A stretch of 64,000 nucleotides of DNA from positions 2,046,001-2,110,000 of the forward strand of contig SAXG01000002.1 of NCBI GenBank assembly GCA_012932865.1. Reading direction: 5' to 3'. The translations under genes and the position numbers were made by a program. The stretch comes from Amylostereum areolatum (taxonomy: Eukaryota; Basidiomycota; Agaricomycetes; Russulales; Stereaceae). The notes under the pieces were generated by a model. The model saw only the letters and a program-made list of their open reading frames with translations, was not told the origin of the DNA and did not search any database. Positions within the stretch are counted from its first letter, which is position 1. Each line of letters begins with the position of its first letter. This document shows positions 35,956-46,789 of the stretch, piece after piece.

Positions 35956-36453
35956 ATTGGGAGTGCTTATCACATTCGTCACGCAGTGACTCATTTGTGA
36001 CTTCGTGCTGTTCAGGAGCGGGCTTCCTGATCTTTGCGATGACCATTGACGACATGTTCCATCTACTTTCCACCCAAATGACCTCTCCAGAGTGATCAAC
36101 ACTCTCCGTGTCGGGCTTCGGGAGTCATGAAAACTCCTCATAGCTGGCCTAGAAGCCTTCAATACCCTGAAAAACCTCAACAACGAGCACAAACCACCCT
36201 TGTTGCTTGGATACTCGGTGAGTGAGGAGTCGGGAGCCTCGGAGACGTCCCCCTCGTGGTCTTGGATGCTTACACTTAATTTGGATCTCTCTAGAAACCA
36301 AAACTGCGCATGATTGAAGGGCAACAACGAGGGTGGGATTCTGGTGGATGACAGGAGCACGGCGAAGTTGCGGTGAAGTTGGCGAAGATGATAAAAAGCC
36401 TCGGGTTTTGAGCTTGTGAGTTCCATCCCCATCTTTTTCCCGCTCCCTCCCTC

Positions 36454-38500
36454 ATGTCCTCTCCAGACCCTCGTGGACCGTCTCGTCCTTTGACACCGCG
36501 ATTCGTTCCTTATCGACACCCGCAGGCTCCCCGACCTGTGTCGATCCACTGGCTTGTGAACCCGGGAGGGATTGGTACGTTACGTACCAGTAGAGTTTGT
36601 GTGCGGTGCTGACTTTCTCTAGATGGAGCGGTCAATCCTCCTCAATTCTACACATCCCAAGATGAGATGGAGGAGTCGCGACAAGCCGGCTTCGCGCGCC
36701 TGTCGCCTCAAGATCAACGTCGTGTTCTCGATATGTTGACGGCACGATGGCAGGCTGCCAACCCCGGAGTAGTTGCCCCAACGCTCGCCTCACTACCTCG
36801 AGTTCCGCTGCCCCCAGTTCCGCCGCCCCCAGGCCTGCCGCTGCCACCACCACCACCTCCAGGCCCACAGTTGCCGCCGCCGCCTCCACCTATGCCTCAA
36901 CAGTCGGCACCAGTCGCCCTCCAGGCTAACTCCGGCACTCCCTTGGCTGGGAACACAAGCGATGCCATTGGGTTTCTACCCTCCGCCCCAGGATCTGCTG
37001 CGTCGTCATCGAATGACCGTGCGTTGATCCATTCTTCATTAACAATGAGCATACTGACCAATTACCTGCAGGCTACACCACACATTACACTGTCTATTAC
37101 ACCCCGGCTGTGCCACGTTCCGCGAAGGGCAAGAGCTCTGCGAGTTCAAAGAGGACTCACGACACGAAGGTCACCACTGTCGCTATCACCCCGAGTACTC
37201 CGCGTGAGTCTCTCGTAGCTGAAGGCCTTCGTATCCATGGGTTGGATGGGCAGTTCTCCATCAACGTACCCTTCAAGATTCGTTGGACTGGTGTCAAGTA
37301 AGTTGTTCCGTCTATTGTTATACAAACATATACCTAAACGTTCTGTTACCTGCAGCAAGGGTGATGCATCAAGTGTCGATTCAGATGAAGACTGGTTCGC
37401 AATTCGGGAGGCCTTACTCCGTAAACGGCCTCGTGATGTCTACATCGAACTTGACCTTGACGCCATGGAGGCTTTCCGGCTGCGCAAGCGTGTATGTGGT
37501 TTCATCCCTGTTCTTCTGCTTTGACTAATATTGGGACTTGTAGCCGTTTGATGCCGTGCTCCAGCACGACAAGGAACTCGGACCAACGTGTGCTGGAACC
37601 GAGGTAAGCCTGCACGTATATTTAATGAACCTGCCAAACTTATTGTATTTCTCAGGTTCCAAACACGGACTCGTACTCTGACTCGATCAAGCGTCAGGGT
37701 ACTATCATTCTCGAGCTGAAGGAAATGTACAAGTGTGACAAGCATCGCGGCGAGCACAACGAGCAAGGCTTCTGTTATCCAACCCAAGATGGACACATTG
37801 GCCTTAATCGGAAGCGATTGAAGCGTTGGGCATCCGCTGTTGTGAGTAGCCTCTGTGAATATGATCAATGCTGTACTGACCTTCTCTATCTCGATAGGAT
37901 GCGAAAGAAACGACTGTCAAGTACCCTCCTAATACTGAGGAGTTTGATGGCGTGCGCGATGGTCGTCTGCGCCCGCACAAGGCCCGTGGACGTTCAGGCC
38001 CACATTCTGTGATGACACCTACCGCCACACCCGCTGCACCCACAGATGCCGCCACCGCTCTTGTCCCCGTCATCGCTGGCCTCGTCAATCAACAAAGTGC
38101 TATGATATCTGCTGTTCTCGGCATTTCTCCGCCTCCCCTTCCCTCCGCCGCAGGTTCATCGGCGACCCCCGCTTCCATGTTATCTCCAGCACCGCCTCCT
38201 GCCCTGCCTTTCTCTCCTATGCCTCGGCGTCAGGATGAGTTATATTACTTTTTCCTCACTATCCTTGAACGTGATGGACATGACCTGTTGCAGTACCACT
38301 CCATGCTTGTTTCGGCGGAGATCACCCTTGAAACCTTGCCCTCGCTAGACCTTGACACCTTGGTGTCACTCACCGGGGGTGATAGCGATAGCCTGAGAGT
38401 TCTCGTTGCATCCGCAGAGCAATTCTCTAGGCGTTTACGCATGAAGAAAGACTATGTACGGTCTCTCTTTTCAGAGTACGATGTCTTCGGGGATAAGTGA
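36454..38500 (+). CDS. Transposon accessory protein, 575 residues, copy A
   Basis: Exons 36454-36574, 36623-37018, 37072-37297, 37356-37491, 37544-37603, 37656-37841, 37898-38500. The sum is 1,728 nt, 575 residues, and all junctions are GT-AG. N-terminus MSSPDPRGPSRPLTPRFVPY. Residues about 95-135 are a proline tract (PLPPPPPPGPQLPPPPPP). A possible zinc-binding cluster CDKHRGEHNEQGFC lies near residue 340, followed by HIGLNRKRLKRWASAV. A helical, leucine-rich C-terminus (about 480-560, LETLPSLDLDTLVSL) resembles a small SAM-like or DNA-binding fold. I do not recognise it as a known transposase domain. Present in the same place in copy B. May assist transposition or regulate it; role unknown. 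Confidence 0.8.
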
Positions 38501-38666
38501 GTTTCTCGAACCTTTATAATGTTGCCTAATATTTTCTGTACATACACCATGCTGTCCTGACCCCCCACTCTTTACTACACTGCATAACCTTCCGCTAACC
38601 TACTACTCCCTCATCTGTCGCATAATCACCTCTGTCCATACATCTACCCCACGTTCGTTACCTACT

Positions 38667-39758
38667 TTACGAATACCCGCAGTTTGTAATCCAGCCAATG
38701 GCATCTTCATTCGTTATTTCTTCCATAGCAAGATGGATGAGTTCAGCGCGCATGTGAGGTCCAGTGAAGTGGCTTTCATTACGGCGCAAGAAGGCTTTGA
38801 TACTACTGAAAGCTTGCTCGATGGGATTCATGTCGGGGGAGTATGGTGGTAGGTATATAAGCTTTGCACCTGTCATTAAAACTGGTTAGTATACCTTGAA
38901 GCCGGAGCTTTCAGACAGCACAACGCACCACAGTCATTCTCAATGATCTCCCGCACTTCGTCTCCATGATGAAAGGCAACATTATCCATGACTACCACAG
39001 AATTACGGCTTGGATTGTCTGGAGTATATGAGTTGAGAAGGGGTGCCTATATGAGCACAACACAGGCATAAGCATGACACAGACATCCAGAAGAAATTGA
39101 AGCGTACAACATCCTCCCGCAGAAAATGGAGGAACCTCTCACGGTTGACTGATCCTTCGAGAAGATCCAAAGCAATGATCCCATCACAGGAGAGCACTGG
39201 GAGCATTGTCAGGCGTGTGCCATGGAAGAACAGGTCACGGCGGACGCATGCAGATCCCAGTGGTGCCCTTCCCATTGTCCGCTGATGTGCCCGATCATCC
39301 ACCCCAGATTCATCCAACCAGACTATGCTCTCCATGGGTATATCCCCCCAAGCTGCATCCCACATTGCGCGAACGGCATCGTTTCGTTCCAATGCCTCCT
39401 TTGATATCCGCTTGTGAGTGAGAGCAAGGCTGCGAACAGCGCGGGCGACGGTTGCAAGTGAAACGTACACTCCGAGCTCCTTGTCAAGACGGTCTTGAAT
39501 CTCGTCAAGAAACATTGCTGGCTCTTGGACCAACCAGGAGTTGATGGATGTGAGCTCTCCAAATGAAAGGATGCGGGAGCGGCCATGGGACAACAGTCCA
39601 TGGGGACTATGCACTGAACCTGTCTCGCGATAAAGGCGGAGGATTTCATAGACTGTGCTTTTTGAGCACTGCGCGAGTTCAGTGATCTCGGAGACTGTAA
39701 AACGCTCCCGCCATTCGACAATGCGTTCTCGAAGTTGAGGGTTAAGGGGAGGTGCCAT
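38667..39758 (-). CDS. DDE transposase (Tc1/mariner-IS630 type), copy A
   Basis: Exons (minus) 39108-39758, 38929-39046, 38667-38869 = 323 residues. The N-terminal helix-turn-helix region starts [19 protein letters not shown], with [19 protein letters not shown] as recognition helix. Catalytic motifs: [10 protein letters not shown] (first Asp), [14 protein letters not shown] (second Asp) and [16 protein letters not shown] (Glu). The second Asp and the Glu are separated by 35 residues by my count. The second intron has a TACTAAC branch site. All three catalytic acids and the splice sites are present, so it is likely functional. Convergent with the accessory gene, 166 bases apart. Confidence 0.92.
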
Positions 39759-39838
39759 TGCGGTCAGGACTCAAGACACTGCAAAGCTGACCTCGCGACG
39801 CACAGCTGTCACTCCCGCAGCAGACGTGATTTCCCGAA

Positions 39839-39907
39839 AAGGCAATGTTTGGCTCTGACAAACAAGTTTCTCGACGCGCGGATTCCAGTCGGTTATGCAA
39901 ACGGCTG
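39839..39907. repeat. Right TIR of mariner-like copy A (69 bp)
   Basis: Reverse complement of 35887-35955; followed by the duplicated TA at 39908-39909. Confidence 0.92.
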
Positions 39908-39909
39908 TA

Positions 39910-40087
39910 TCCTGCTCCGACCGGGTAGAGGTCAAAGAGCCCTTACAAAGGCCTGCCGGGAAAAGGATACATGTTTCCGAGAATGGTAAAAAAAACTATT
40001 TCTTCCATTTTCCCATCCGAAAGCGGCATTCTTTTACCATGACGATTGCCCATACCGGTACTGATCCGACCAAAAAAAACTTTTCCC
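39910..40087. repeat. Outer element, left TIR, proximal part
   Basis: Continues the inverted match to the proximal half of 41654-41978 after the mariner-like insertion, ending at AACTTTTCCC. Together with 35742-35886 it is about 323 bp. Confidence 0.85.
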
Positions 40088-41653
40088 ATCTGCCCAATCA
40101 GACTCCTGAGAGATCCTATCACCATCCAATCAGCTCACTCTCCCTGTTTAGCTAATAAGTAGATGTGTTGCAATTTACTATTAGCTAACTCAAAGCTAAC
40201 TGCTCACCACCGCATTTTGTATATTTCTTACCAATCAACCCACTAGCTCTGATTTAGCTGCCTAAGAATATGCTAGCTAATCACGGAAAGTCTGTAGATA
40301 TGTGGATAGCTAGTATTTAGCTAAGGGTTGAGAGATTCTGTTTGTTGTCACGCCCGCCCGACTCCCAGATTATGTAAGCCGTAAGCTTGTTATTGGCTTG
40401 TTACACCACCAGCAGATCCTTCAGCTTCATTCCGATATCATGCCCCTGAGTGTGATGCTAGCGTGACACCGGATGGAATCCAAAAATGTCATGCTGATAT
40501 CAGACTCAACGGGCTCCCTTGGGTCGGAAGCTGAGTTCCTTCGGATTCAATCCAATTATCTTACTAAGCTCGTCAAGGAGCAATCGGCGGGATGCTGGCT
40601 CAAATCATGCTTATCGCAATCTTATCATCCCAATGTGGAAGCAAACAAAGCATCGTAATATATATATCATTCCGAGAACTACCATACAAAGTACATGGGG
40701 GGTGTTACAGGATGTCTACGGGTCCAAAAGGAGGAATGAAAAATGAATTAGAGTGTGTTACCTGGCATGCCAGCAAAACGGGATTGAGATAACCTAGCAA
40801 GTGCCAGCGAGCAAAAACCAGAGACCCAGGGGGACCGAGAGCGAGGAGCGAGACGACAACCACAGGCCAAGACTGCAAGCAAAGACCGAGACCGCGAGTA
40901 GAGACCAAGAACACGAGGAAAGACCGAGAGCAAAGCCCATAAGTGCGAAAGAGCCCTCGGCAACAAGAGATCCCCAGGGGTACTAGTAGGGCCTATGCAT
41001 GAGTGGCGTGGTGAGACAGACGAGCAGGAAGTGAGAGATACTAACACGCACCCAGGCTGTTGTCTCAATGCTACTCATGCTCATGAGAGAGCGGGCTGGA
41101 GACCTCGACATTGATGTGAGCGAAGGGGAAAGGGTGGGGTGGTCAAAGCCCACTCTTTGAGGAGATTCCGATATGTGATTCCGGTCTCGAAATCAGCTAT
41201 ACCGGGGTCTCCAGTGGTAGATGAGATGCTGTGGCCAGGTGGAGGGAGTTGACGTTGAGCGGTGGAGGTGGTGAGAGGAAACAAGAACGACACCGCGCGA
41301 CGACGAAAATTGACATTGCTTACATAATCGACTTCAGACTCATCGCGCGGGGACTCCGTTCTTTCCACTTCTTACAAATGCCAGTGAAATGGGCTTGAAA
41401 CCGACGGACCAGCTTGTGCTCACGCTGACTTTGGCGTGGAATTGGCTTACACTGACGGAAAAGCGGGATGGAACTCGAATCAGGGGTTTAGATTCAAGCT
41501 GACGTGAAGCCAGCGTGAACCTCCGGTCACGCCATTCGACTCACCCCAACTGGCCATCATAGATTGATGCTGAGGCAACTGCTGGTGGTGTAGCTAAATC
41601 CCGCTGCTTTGTCAATCCCGCTTAGCTAAACTCTTCCAGACAGAAAAAAAGAC
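40088..41653. other. Interior of outer element
   Basis: 1.57 kb without a transposase. At 40140-40330 the motif AGCTA or TTAGCTAA recurs about eight times; two more copies lie near 41590 and 41628, as expected for subterminal transposase-binding repeats. A 13-bp inverted pair, ACACCACCAGCAG (40403-40415) and its complement (41579-41591), flanks the core. A 95-codon minus frame (41081-41368) has no recognised domain. Confidence 0.6.
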
Positions 41654-41978
41654 GGGAAAAGTTTTTTTTGGTCGGATCAGTACCGGTATGGGTGATCGTC
41701 ATGGTAAAAGAATGCCGCTTTCGGATGGGAAAATGGAAGAAATAGTTTTTTTTACCATTCTCGGAAACATGTATCCTTTTCCCGGCAGGCCTTTGTAAGG
41801 GCTCTTTGACCTCTACCCGGTCGGAGCAGGATACAGTGACCCGTCCGGTCCAGTCTCGGCATAGTCTGGGATCGATTTACCTATTCCTGGTGGGAATAGA
41901 CCCTAAAAAACTTTTGTATTCCCGGGGCACTATTCCCCGGCTATTCCCGAAGGGACCAACTCGCCGTTGTTTGCTGTG
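41654..41978. repeat. Outer element, intact right TIR (325 bp)
   Basis: Inverted copy of the interrupted left TIR. It contains the undisturbed TA (inside GCAGGATACAGTGAC, about 41832) at which the mariner-like copy integrated in the other TIR. Confidence 0.88.
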
Positions 41979-42372
41979 TTTCATTTGCGACAAGTTCAAC
42001 TCCACGAACATTGATTATTGCAACTGCGTGGCATATATATACGGTTAAGCGGAATCACCAGGAGCGATGGACAGGAAACGCCATATAAACACCATGATAT
42101 TGACTCGAAAAAGATCCTACATAGTAGTACAAACGTAACTTTACGCTTCCTAGTCACCGCATTGTCCTTCAAGACCACCACCCACGCTCCGAGCACGACA
42201 CACCCTCGTCGATATTTTCATCCGAAGCGTTCGGCGTCGCCCGCACATCATCTGAAGGGAGAAAGTAAACGCATTGAGCGACATATATTGAAGCGTAGGC
42301 CGTACCGATTAGTATCCGTGCTGGCCCAGGGCGACCTGCTGCACAAGCATCTCGGTATCAAACTCGTGGATT
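41979..42372. other. Intergenic next to transposon
   Basis: About 390 bases starting with the TTTC repeat of the left flank. Nothing recognisable. Confidence 0.5.
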
Positions 42373-42940
42373 CTAGGCTAGGAGGTCCTTAATAGTATTG
42401 AGAAGCTTGTCGCGTTTCTCCACTGGGGCTTCTTGAACAGTCTGCGCAGAATCGACGTCCCTCGTCAGTAAGTGGCTACGAGGTGCACAAAAGATAGTAT
42501 TACGAACGATCTCCCCAACTGTTCTGAATGCGCTGTTCATCGCCCCGAGCACCCACCTAGAAGTGAGGTCATCGCCGCTTCAGTCCATCTGCACCACGAA
42601 TCGAACACTTACGCATGATGAACGCTCGTCGCCTCCCCAGCAAAATGTAGGATCCCGTTCACCGGATTGGTCACCTCGGCGTATAAGTTGGAGAATTGAC
42701 CTGGCCCGAAAAGTGGAAAAGCGCCTGGAGGTTGCCGGAAGGGGATAGTACATCAGCTTCGCATCGTCCACAGGAGAGGACAGCAAAACTCACCCGCCGT
42801 ATTTTCTTGATCGTACCACGACCAAAGGTCGAAGGCTGATACAAGGCTGGGTAGATAATTGTCATCCATGATGCCGTGCATGTCCGCGAGATCTTTGAGG
42901 ATGAATCGCTTGAAAGTGTCCGGTGTCGAGCACCCACTCA
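42373..42940 (-). pseudogene. 3' part of a flavin L-amino-acid oxidase-like gene
   Basis: The C-terminal domain of a FAD amine/L-amino-acid oxidase is clear on the minus strand. It reads FILKDLADMHGI, then SAFDLWSWYDQENTAG, an intron, AFPLFGPGQFSNLYAEVTNP, ILHFAGEATSVHHAWVLGAM (the FAD-contacting GEAxSxHHAW motif, with an intron after HHA) and a tail ending TIKDLLA. Splice sites in this part are sound. Upstream (to about 43510) I find no dinucleotide-binding GxGxxG motif and the frame closes quickly, so the N-terminal FAD domain appears lost or decayed. A badly spliced but intact gene is not excluded. Confidence 0.6.
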
Positions 42941-44505
42941 ACGCACTGTGCTCAGCCTCGCTTCCTCATGTATGGCTGGTAATGTGTAGGTTCCTCGACA
43001 CGCGAACAAACATTCGGCGACCCCATGGAGGTATAGACATCGGTGAAGGGGGAGACCCACAGCATGGGATCCTGGTCTGGAAGAGAACTGGCTGTGGATG
43101 ACTTGATTGCTTGTTTAGAATTGATGGTATGCATAGCGTCCAGGGCTTTAACGCGACGACAAGCAGGCGGGAACCCCATGGAGGCGAATAGGAAAGTCTG
43201 GCGTGAGATTGACCTATTATGAGCTGTACGACTGTAGCCGAGACCGTTGGGCGGGAGGCTTCGACCTCGGTGAGGTTTGGGGTCCGACATCACGAGCTCC
43301 TCCTGTCGACGTGAATAGGCTTTGACGATGTTTTGACAGCAAACTGCGTGGCCACCTCGAGGCATGACAGAATCGGGTTTGGACCGGCGATCTCGCTCGA
43401 GAACCTAAACGGCGTCTGCGTACATGAGCTAGAGAGATATGTAGAGGGATGCAGCGTACTACCTCTTTCAAAACATGGATAATGACAACTTTATGCTCGG
43501 GTTCGTTCATTAATGACCCCCCCTCCTCGGCGATCTCATTCAAAGTTTATGTCCGCTATTGACGAGACATTATCCTCGATCTACCCATGCGCATTGAAAT
43601 CACGCGCGGTAGAATGCTCGTTGCCTCGCCCCCTAGAACGACTTGGTCACCTTGACGTACAGGGTGGAGAATATCCCAGCCTAGCCCAGCCTTCAAGCTT
43701 CAGGTGCAAAGGATGCAAAGCGCCCGGACTCTTGAGAAAACATAATCAGTTTAGAGCGAGCATACGACAGGACGAAAGGGTTATCCTCGCGCACTTTCTG
43801 ACCTTTTGATGCTTTGCGTCCCGAGGCGATCAATACGACCGTTGCGTTTCGACTCTCCACTAACGGGCGCTGCTAAGGGTTTGAACGTATCTCCTCATGG
43901 ACCGTCACACGCGCACTTGTCGGCGCATTTGTGTCACGAAGACAATTTTCATAAGGGAGACAGTGAGAGGAGTTCGATGTCATATCAGAAGCCGCGCTGA
44001 GGCACTCGTGAGGTCGAACCGTCGAAGAGGAAGTGAAATGAGAGCCTGGTGAGAGCTCGAGAAGTATGTTTCGTGATGTCTTGTTTGGACACATTCGGGT
44101 CAAAAGCTCACGTATTCGGTGCAATACTAGCCCAACTTAGGCGAGTGCAGTGGCTAGATGCGATTTATTGCCATCGCAAACGTCGCCAGCATCTTCAAAC
44201 ACGTCCTGATTCCTATATAGGCATGTAGGTCCGAGAAGGCAATACTAGATACACGTGGTGAAAAACCATCTATTATACATATGCAATTGTGAGGCGCATC
44301 GTCAGATCGTCCGTCCGTCCGTCCCAGAACCCAGAGCTTAGCTCCTGATACCGCCAATCGCAGGGACACAACCATGTTTAGCGATGCAGATACACTCCCA
44401 ACTATGAGCAGTGTCCATAGCGCAAACGGCGCAGAGCGCGAGTCAATGTCGCCCCCCTGTTCGGCACGTCTCGTCAAAGACGAGGCCGCGTGAGCGGCGA
44501 ACGCG
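42941..44505. other. Interval upstream of oxidase remnant
   Basis: Contains a 137-codon minus frame (42952-43365) with no recognisable domain and stretches such as PFRFSSEIAGPNPILSCLEVA (about 43340-43405) that look protein-like but cannot be joined to the oxidase C-terminus. 43511-44505 holds nothing I can support apart from the 3' flank of the MFS gene. Confidence 0.4.
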
Positions 44506-46651
44506 TCACGACTTATGCGCGTATTTGCTCGCCTTCCTGATTCGCTCTCCGTAGACCCAGAACAAGTACGGCCTATCCGTCCGTCAGTACAACACCTCGC
44601 AAATACAAAAGAAAAAGGACGCACGCGGGACACCCGATAATGATGGCCACCGCGCCGAGGATCGAGTCTCCTTTGCCGTACCCGAGCGCGTTGTACATCG
44701 TCGGCGCGAAGAGCGGGAATCCAAAGCCGCATATGGAGCGCAAGAACGCGACTGCAGCGAGCGCCGACGCCGCGTGCAGCGTAAACGCGTCAATGACGTA
44801 TGTCTGGATAGCTTGGAAGTTCAATATAACACCCGCGCCCACCATTGCGATGCCCTGCAGCGCGATTAGCGTATAAATGCGAACCTGAATAGCAGAAGAC
44901 GCACAATGTCGGGAACGATCCAGTGGACGCTGGCGCGCGCGGTCCAGCCGGTTAAGAACAGACCGAGGGGGAGGAGAATTGTTCCGGGAACCATCGACGC
45001 TAGTAAAGGGTGAGCATTCGACAATGCGCAGGCGTTAAAAAGCGACATACGTAGACGGTACTCAGGCCTTCCCTTCCCACCACGCCTCTCCGTCAGAGTC
45101 CTGTAAATGTAATCCAGTAATCGTGCGTTGATCTGAGATGCGCCAGTCAACCCAACGCCGAAGGCAAGGTAGTTGAGGCCCGCGATGCCAACACGTTCGC
45201 CGTAAGTATTCTCAAAGATATCCGGGATAGTGGTGATAAATACTGAACGCCATTGGTCAGACCACGGGATAAAAGGGAGCACGGGACAACGTACGGTAAA
45301 GGAGGCCGTAAATGAATGCCATGTATACCCCCAATAGTTGAATGATTGGCTCATACATAAACATGACGAAGGGGCGGGTGAGCGCTTTGGAAAACACCGA
45401 TTTCCAACTACGTAGATCCTACGTTAATCTCCTACATGAGAGGTAGAAGAAGAAACGTACTCTCTGGCCTGCGTCTTCTGAAACACTGTGATGATCTGAA
45501 CGTTTTTCTCAATATCAGCGCTCTTGCGCATGCGCGCTGCACGTCGCTCCAGAAGGACCGGAGGATAGGCTTCACGGTGGAGATCAGGATGGCGACAAAG
45601 AAGATGGAACCTATAACATACTCTCTTTCAGGAAGACAAGGCCCGCAACTTGAACGGCGGCATCCACGATACTGGTCGACCAAAACTAGGATGCAGACGT
45701 GAGCTTCTCGCTTCTCAAGTTCGCCGGTTAAGTAGGGGGACATACCACCCATCTCCAGGTAGACTTCTCGGCGACCCACGCGCCCGTCAGCGGGCCAATA
45801 ACCGGACCAAGTAGAGGCGCGAGGGAATAGATTGCGATGGCTTGGCCTCTAGTTTCGGCCGTGAACAGGTCGCCCAATACACCTCCTCCGACCTGCATAA
45901 TTAGAATCGCGACAATTTCCGTAGAACAGGGGAAAACGCACCGACAGCGGCGCTGAGCCACCAAGCCCGGCCAAAAAACGAAATGCGATAAGCTGGTTTT
46001 TACTTTGAGCGAACCCACAGCCGATGTTCCACGCTGGGACAGAAGTCAACAAAGCAAGACGGAGAAGCAAGAGATGAACACACCCAAGTAAAACATATTG
46101 GACGCCTGCAGGACGCGCGATCGACCATACAGCTCACTCATTGGCCCAAGAAGTAGGGGTCCAACGGCTAGAGAAAGGGTCAGTGAACGAACTGTAGCCT
46201 GTAAGTGCAAGATAGACACGCACAGTATGCGAGGATGAACACGCTGGTGGTCATGGCGAGTAGGACTGTGCTCGTGATACCCCACTGTTCAGCCAGTTGG
46301 GCAGAGCACGGCGCGATCATAGAAGAGGACACAGTTGAGATGAAGGTGAAGGCGGAGACGATGACGGCCGAGCGCCATTTGATGACCAAGCTCCAACTGT
46401 GGATATCGTCGTGGGGGCAATGAATGGCTGGAACGAACAGGAAACGGGAACACGCACTTTCGAGGATTGCCCGGATCATCAGGGCCTTCCCAGTCGAGCA
46501 CGATGACCTCCGGGTCTGCGTCTGCGCCCGTCTTCCCTTCCCTATTTTCCTTCGAAGCCACTGCAGCATCAGCTTCCACGCCGGTGATGGTCGCAGGGTG
46601 GGAATCCGTCGATATGTTGCTAGAGGACCGATGCGGGTCGAGCGCAGTCAT
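44506..46651 (-). CDS. MFS exporter, DHA1 (drug:H+ antiporter-1 / polyamine) type
   Basis: Plasma-membrane proton-coupled exporter of the 12-helix DHA1 group. The cytosolic N-terminus contains the family signature VLDWEGPDDPGNPRK (DWxGPxDPxNP) just before helix 1. Motif A follows helix 2 as GPMSELYGRSRVL. Motif C-like LAPLLGPVIGPLTGAW lies in helix 5. The second half includes YGERVGIAGLNYLAFGVGL, ILLPLGLFLTGWTA and SICGFGFPLFAPTMYNALG, ending YGERIRKASKYAHKS. At least eight short introns. Its neighbours are hydrolases and the oxidase remnant, so a role in exporting a product is possible, but this is inference. Start at the first ATG before the acidic N-terminus. Confidence 0.9.
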
Positions 46652-46782
46652 GTCCGAGTCACGTTTCGTATGGGTGTGGTCGTTTATGCTGGTCGTGAGA
46701 GGGATCGTGAACGTGGAGAGGGAAAGGCGAGGGAGAGCGCCAGTGGGATGAGGGCGAGGTGGGCCATCGACGTGCTGGTGTT

Positions 46783-46789
46783 TTTATAC
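46783..46789 (-). promoter_or_regulatory. TATA box of MFS exporter
   Basis: TATAAAA on the minus strand, about 135 nt upstream of the ATG at 46651. Confidence 0.4.

Larger units (their letters stand above)
35887..39907. mobile_element. Tc1/mariner-superfamily element, copy A (4,021 bp)
   Basis: Bounded by perfect 69-bp inverted repeats beginning CAGCCGTTTGCATAACCGAC and by TA dinucleotides (35885-35886, 39908-39909) as target duplication. The matching stretch of the outer element's right TIR has a single TA at this point, directly confirming a TA duplication. It encodes two convergent genes, an accessory protein (plus) and a DDE transposase (minus). Much longer than the usual 1.3-2.4 kb of the superfamily because of the extra gene. 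Confidence 0.93.
35742..41978. mobile_element. Outer non-autonomous element with ~325-bp terminal inverted repeats
   Basis: Ends are inverted copies: left 35742-40087 (interrupted by the mariner-like insertion) and right 41654-41978. Both outer ends read CACAGCAAACAACGGCGAG inward. Without the insertion the element is about 2.2 kb. Flanking TTTC (35738-35741 and 41979-41982) could be a 4-bp target duplication. The 1.57-kb interior (40088-41653) has no transposase-like frame, so it must be mobilised in trans. Superfamily cannot be assigned safely from the ends. Confidence 0.8.

Noticed and set aside
35854..36549. 231-codon minus-strand frame
   Set aside because: Crosses the boundary between the outer element TIR and the mariner-like element; antisense to the accessory gene leader and without a domain.
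41081..41368. 95-codon minus-strand frame inside the outer element
   Set aside because: No transposase or other domain seen; not enough to call a gene.
35742..41978. Reading the region as a single 6.2-kb two-gene transposon
   Set aside because: The inner 4,021 bp recurs alone at 54256-58276 with its own TIRs and TA duplication, so two elements are nested.
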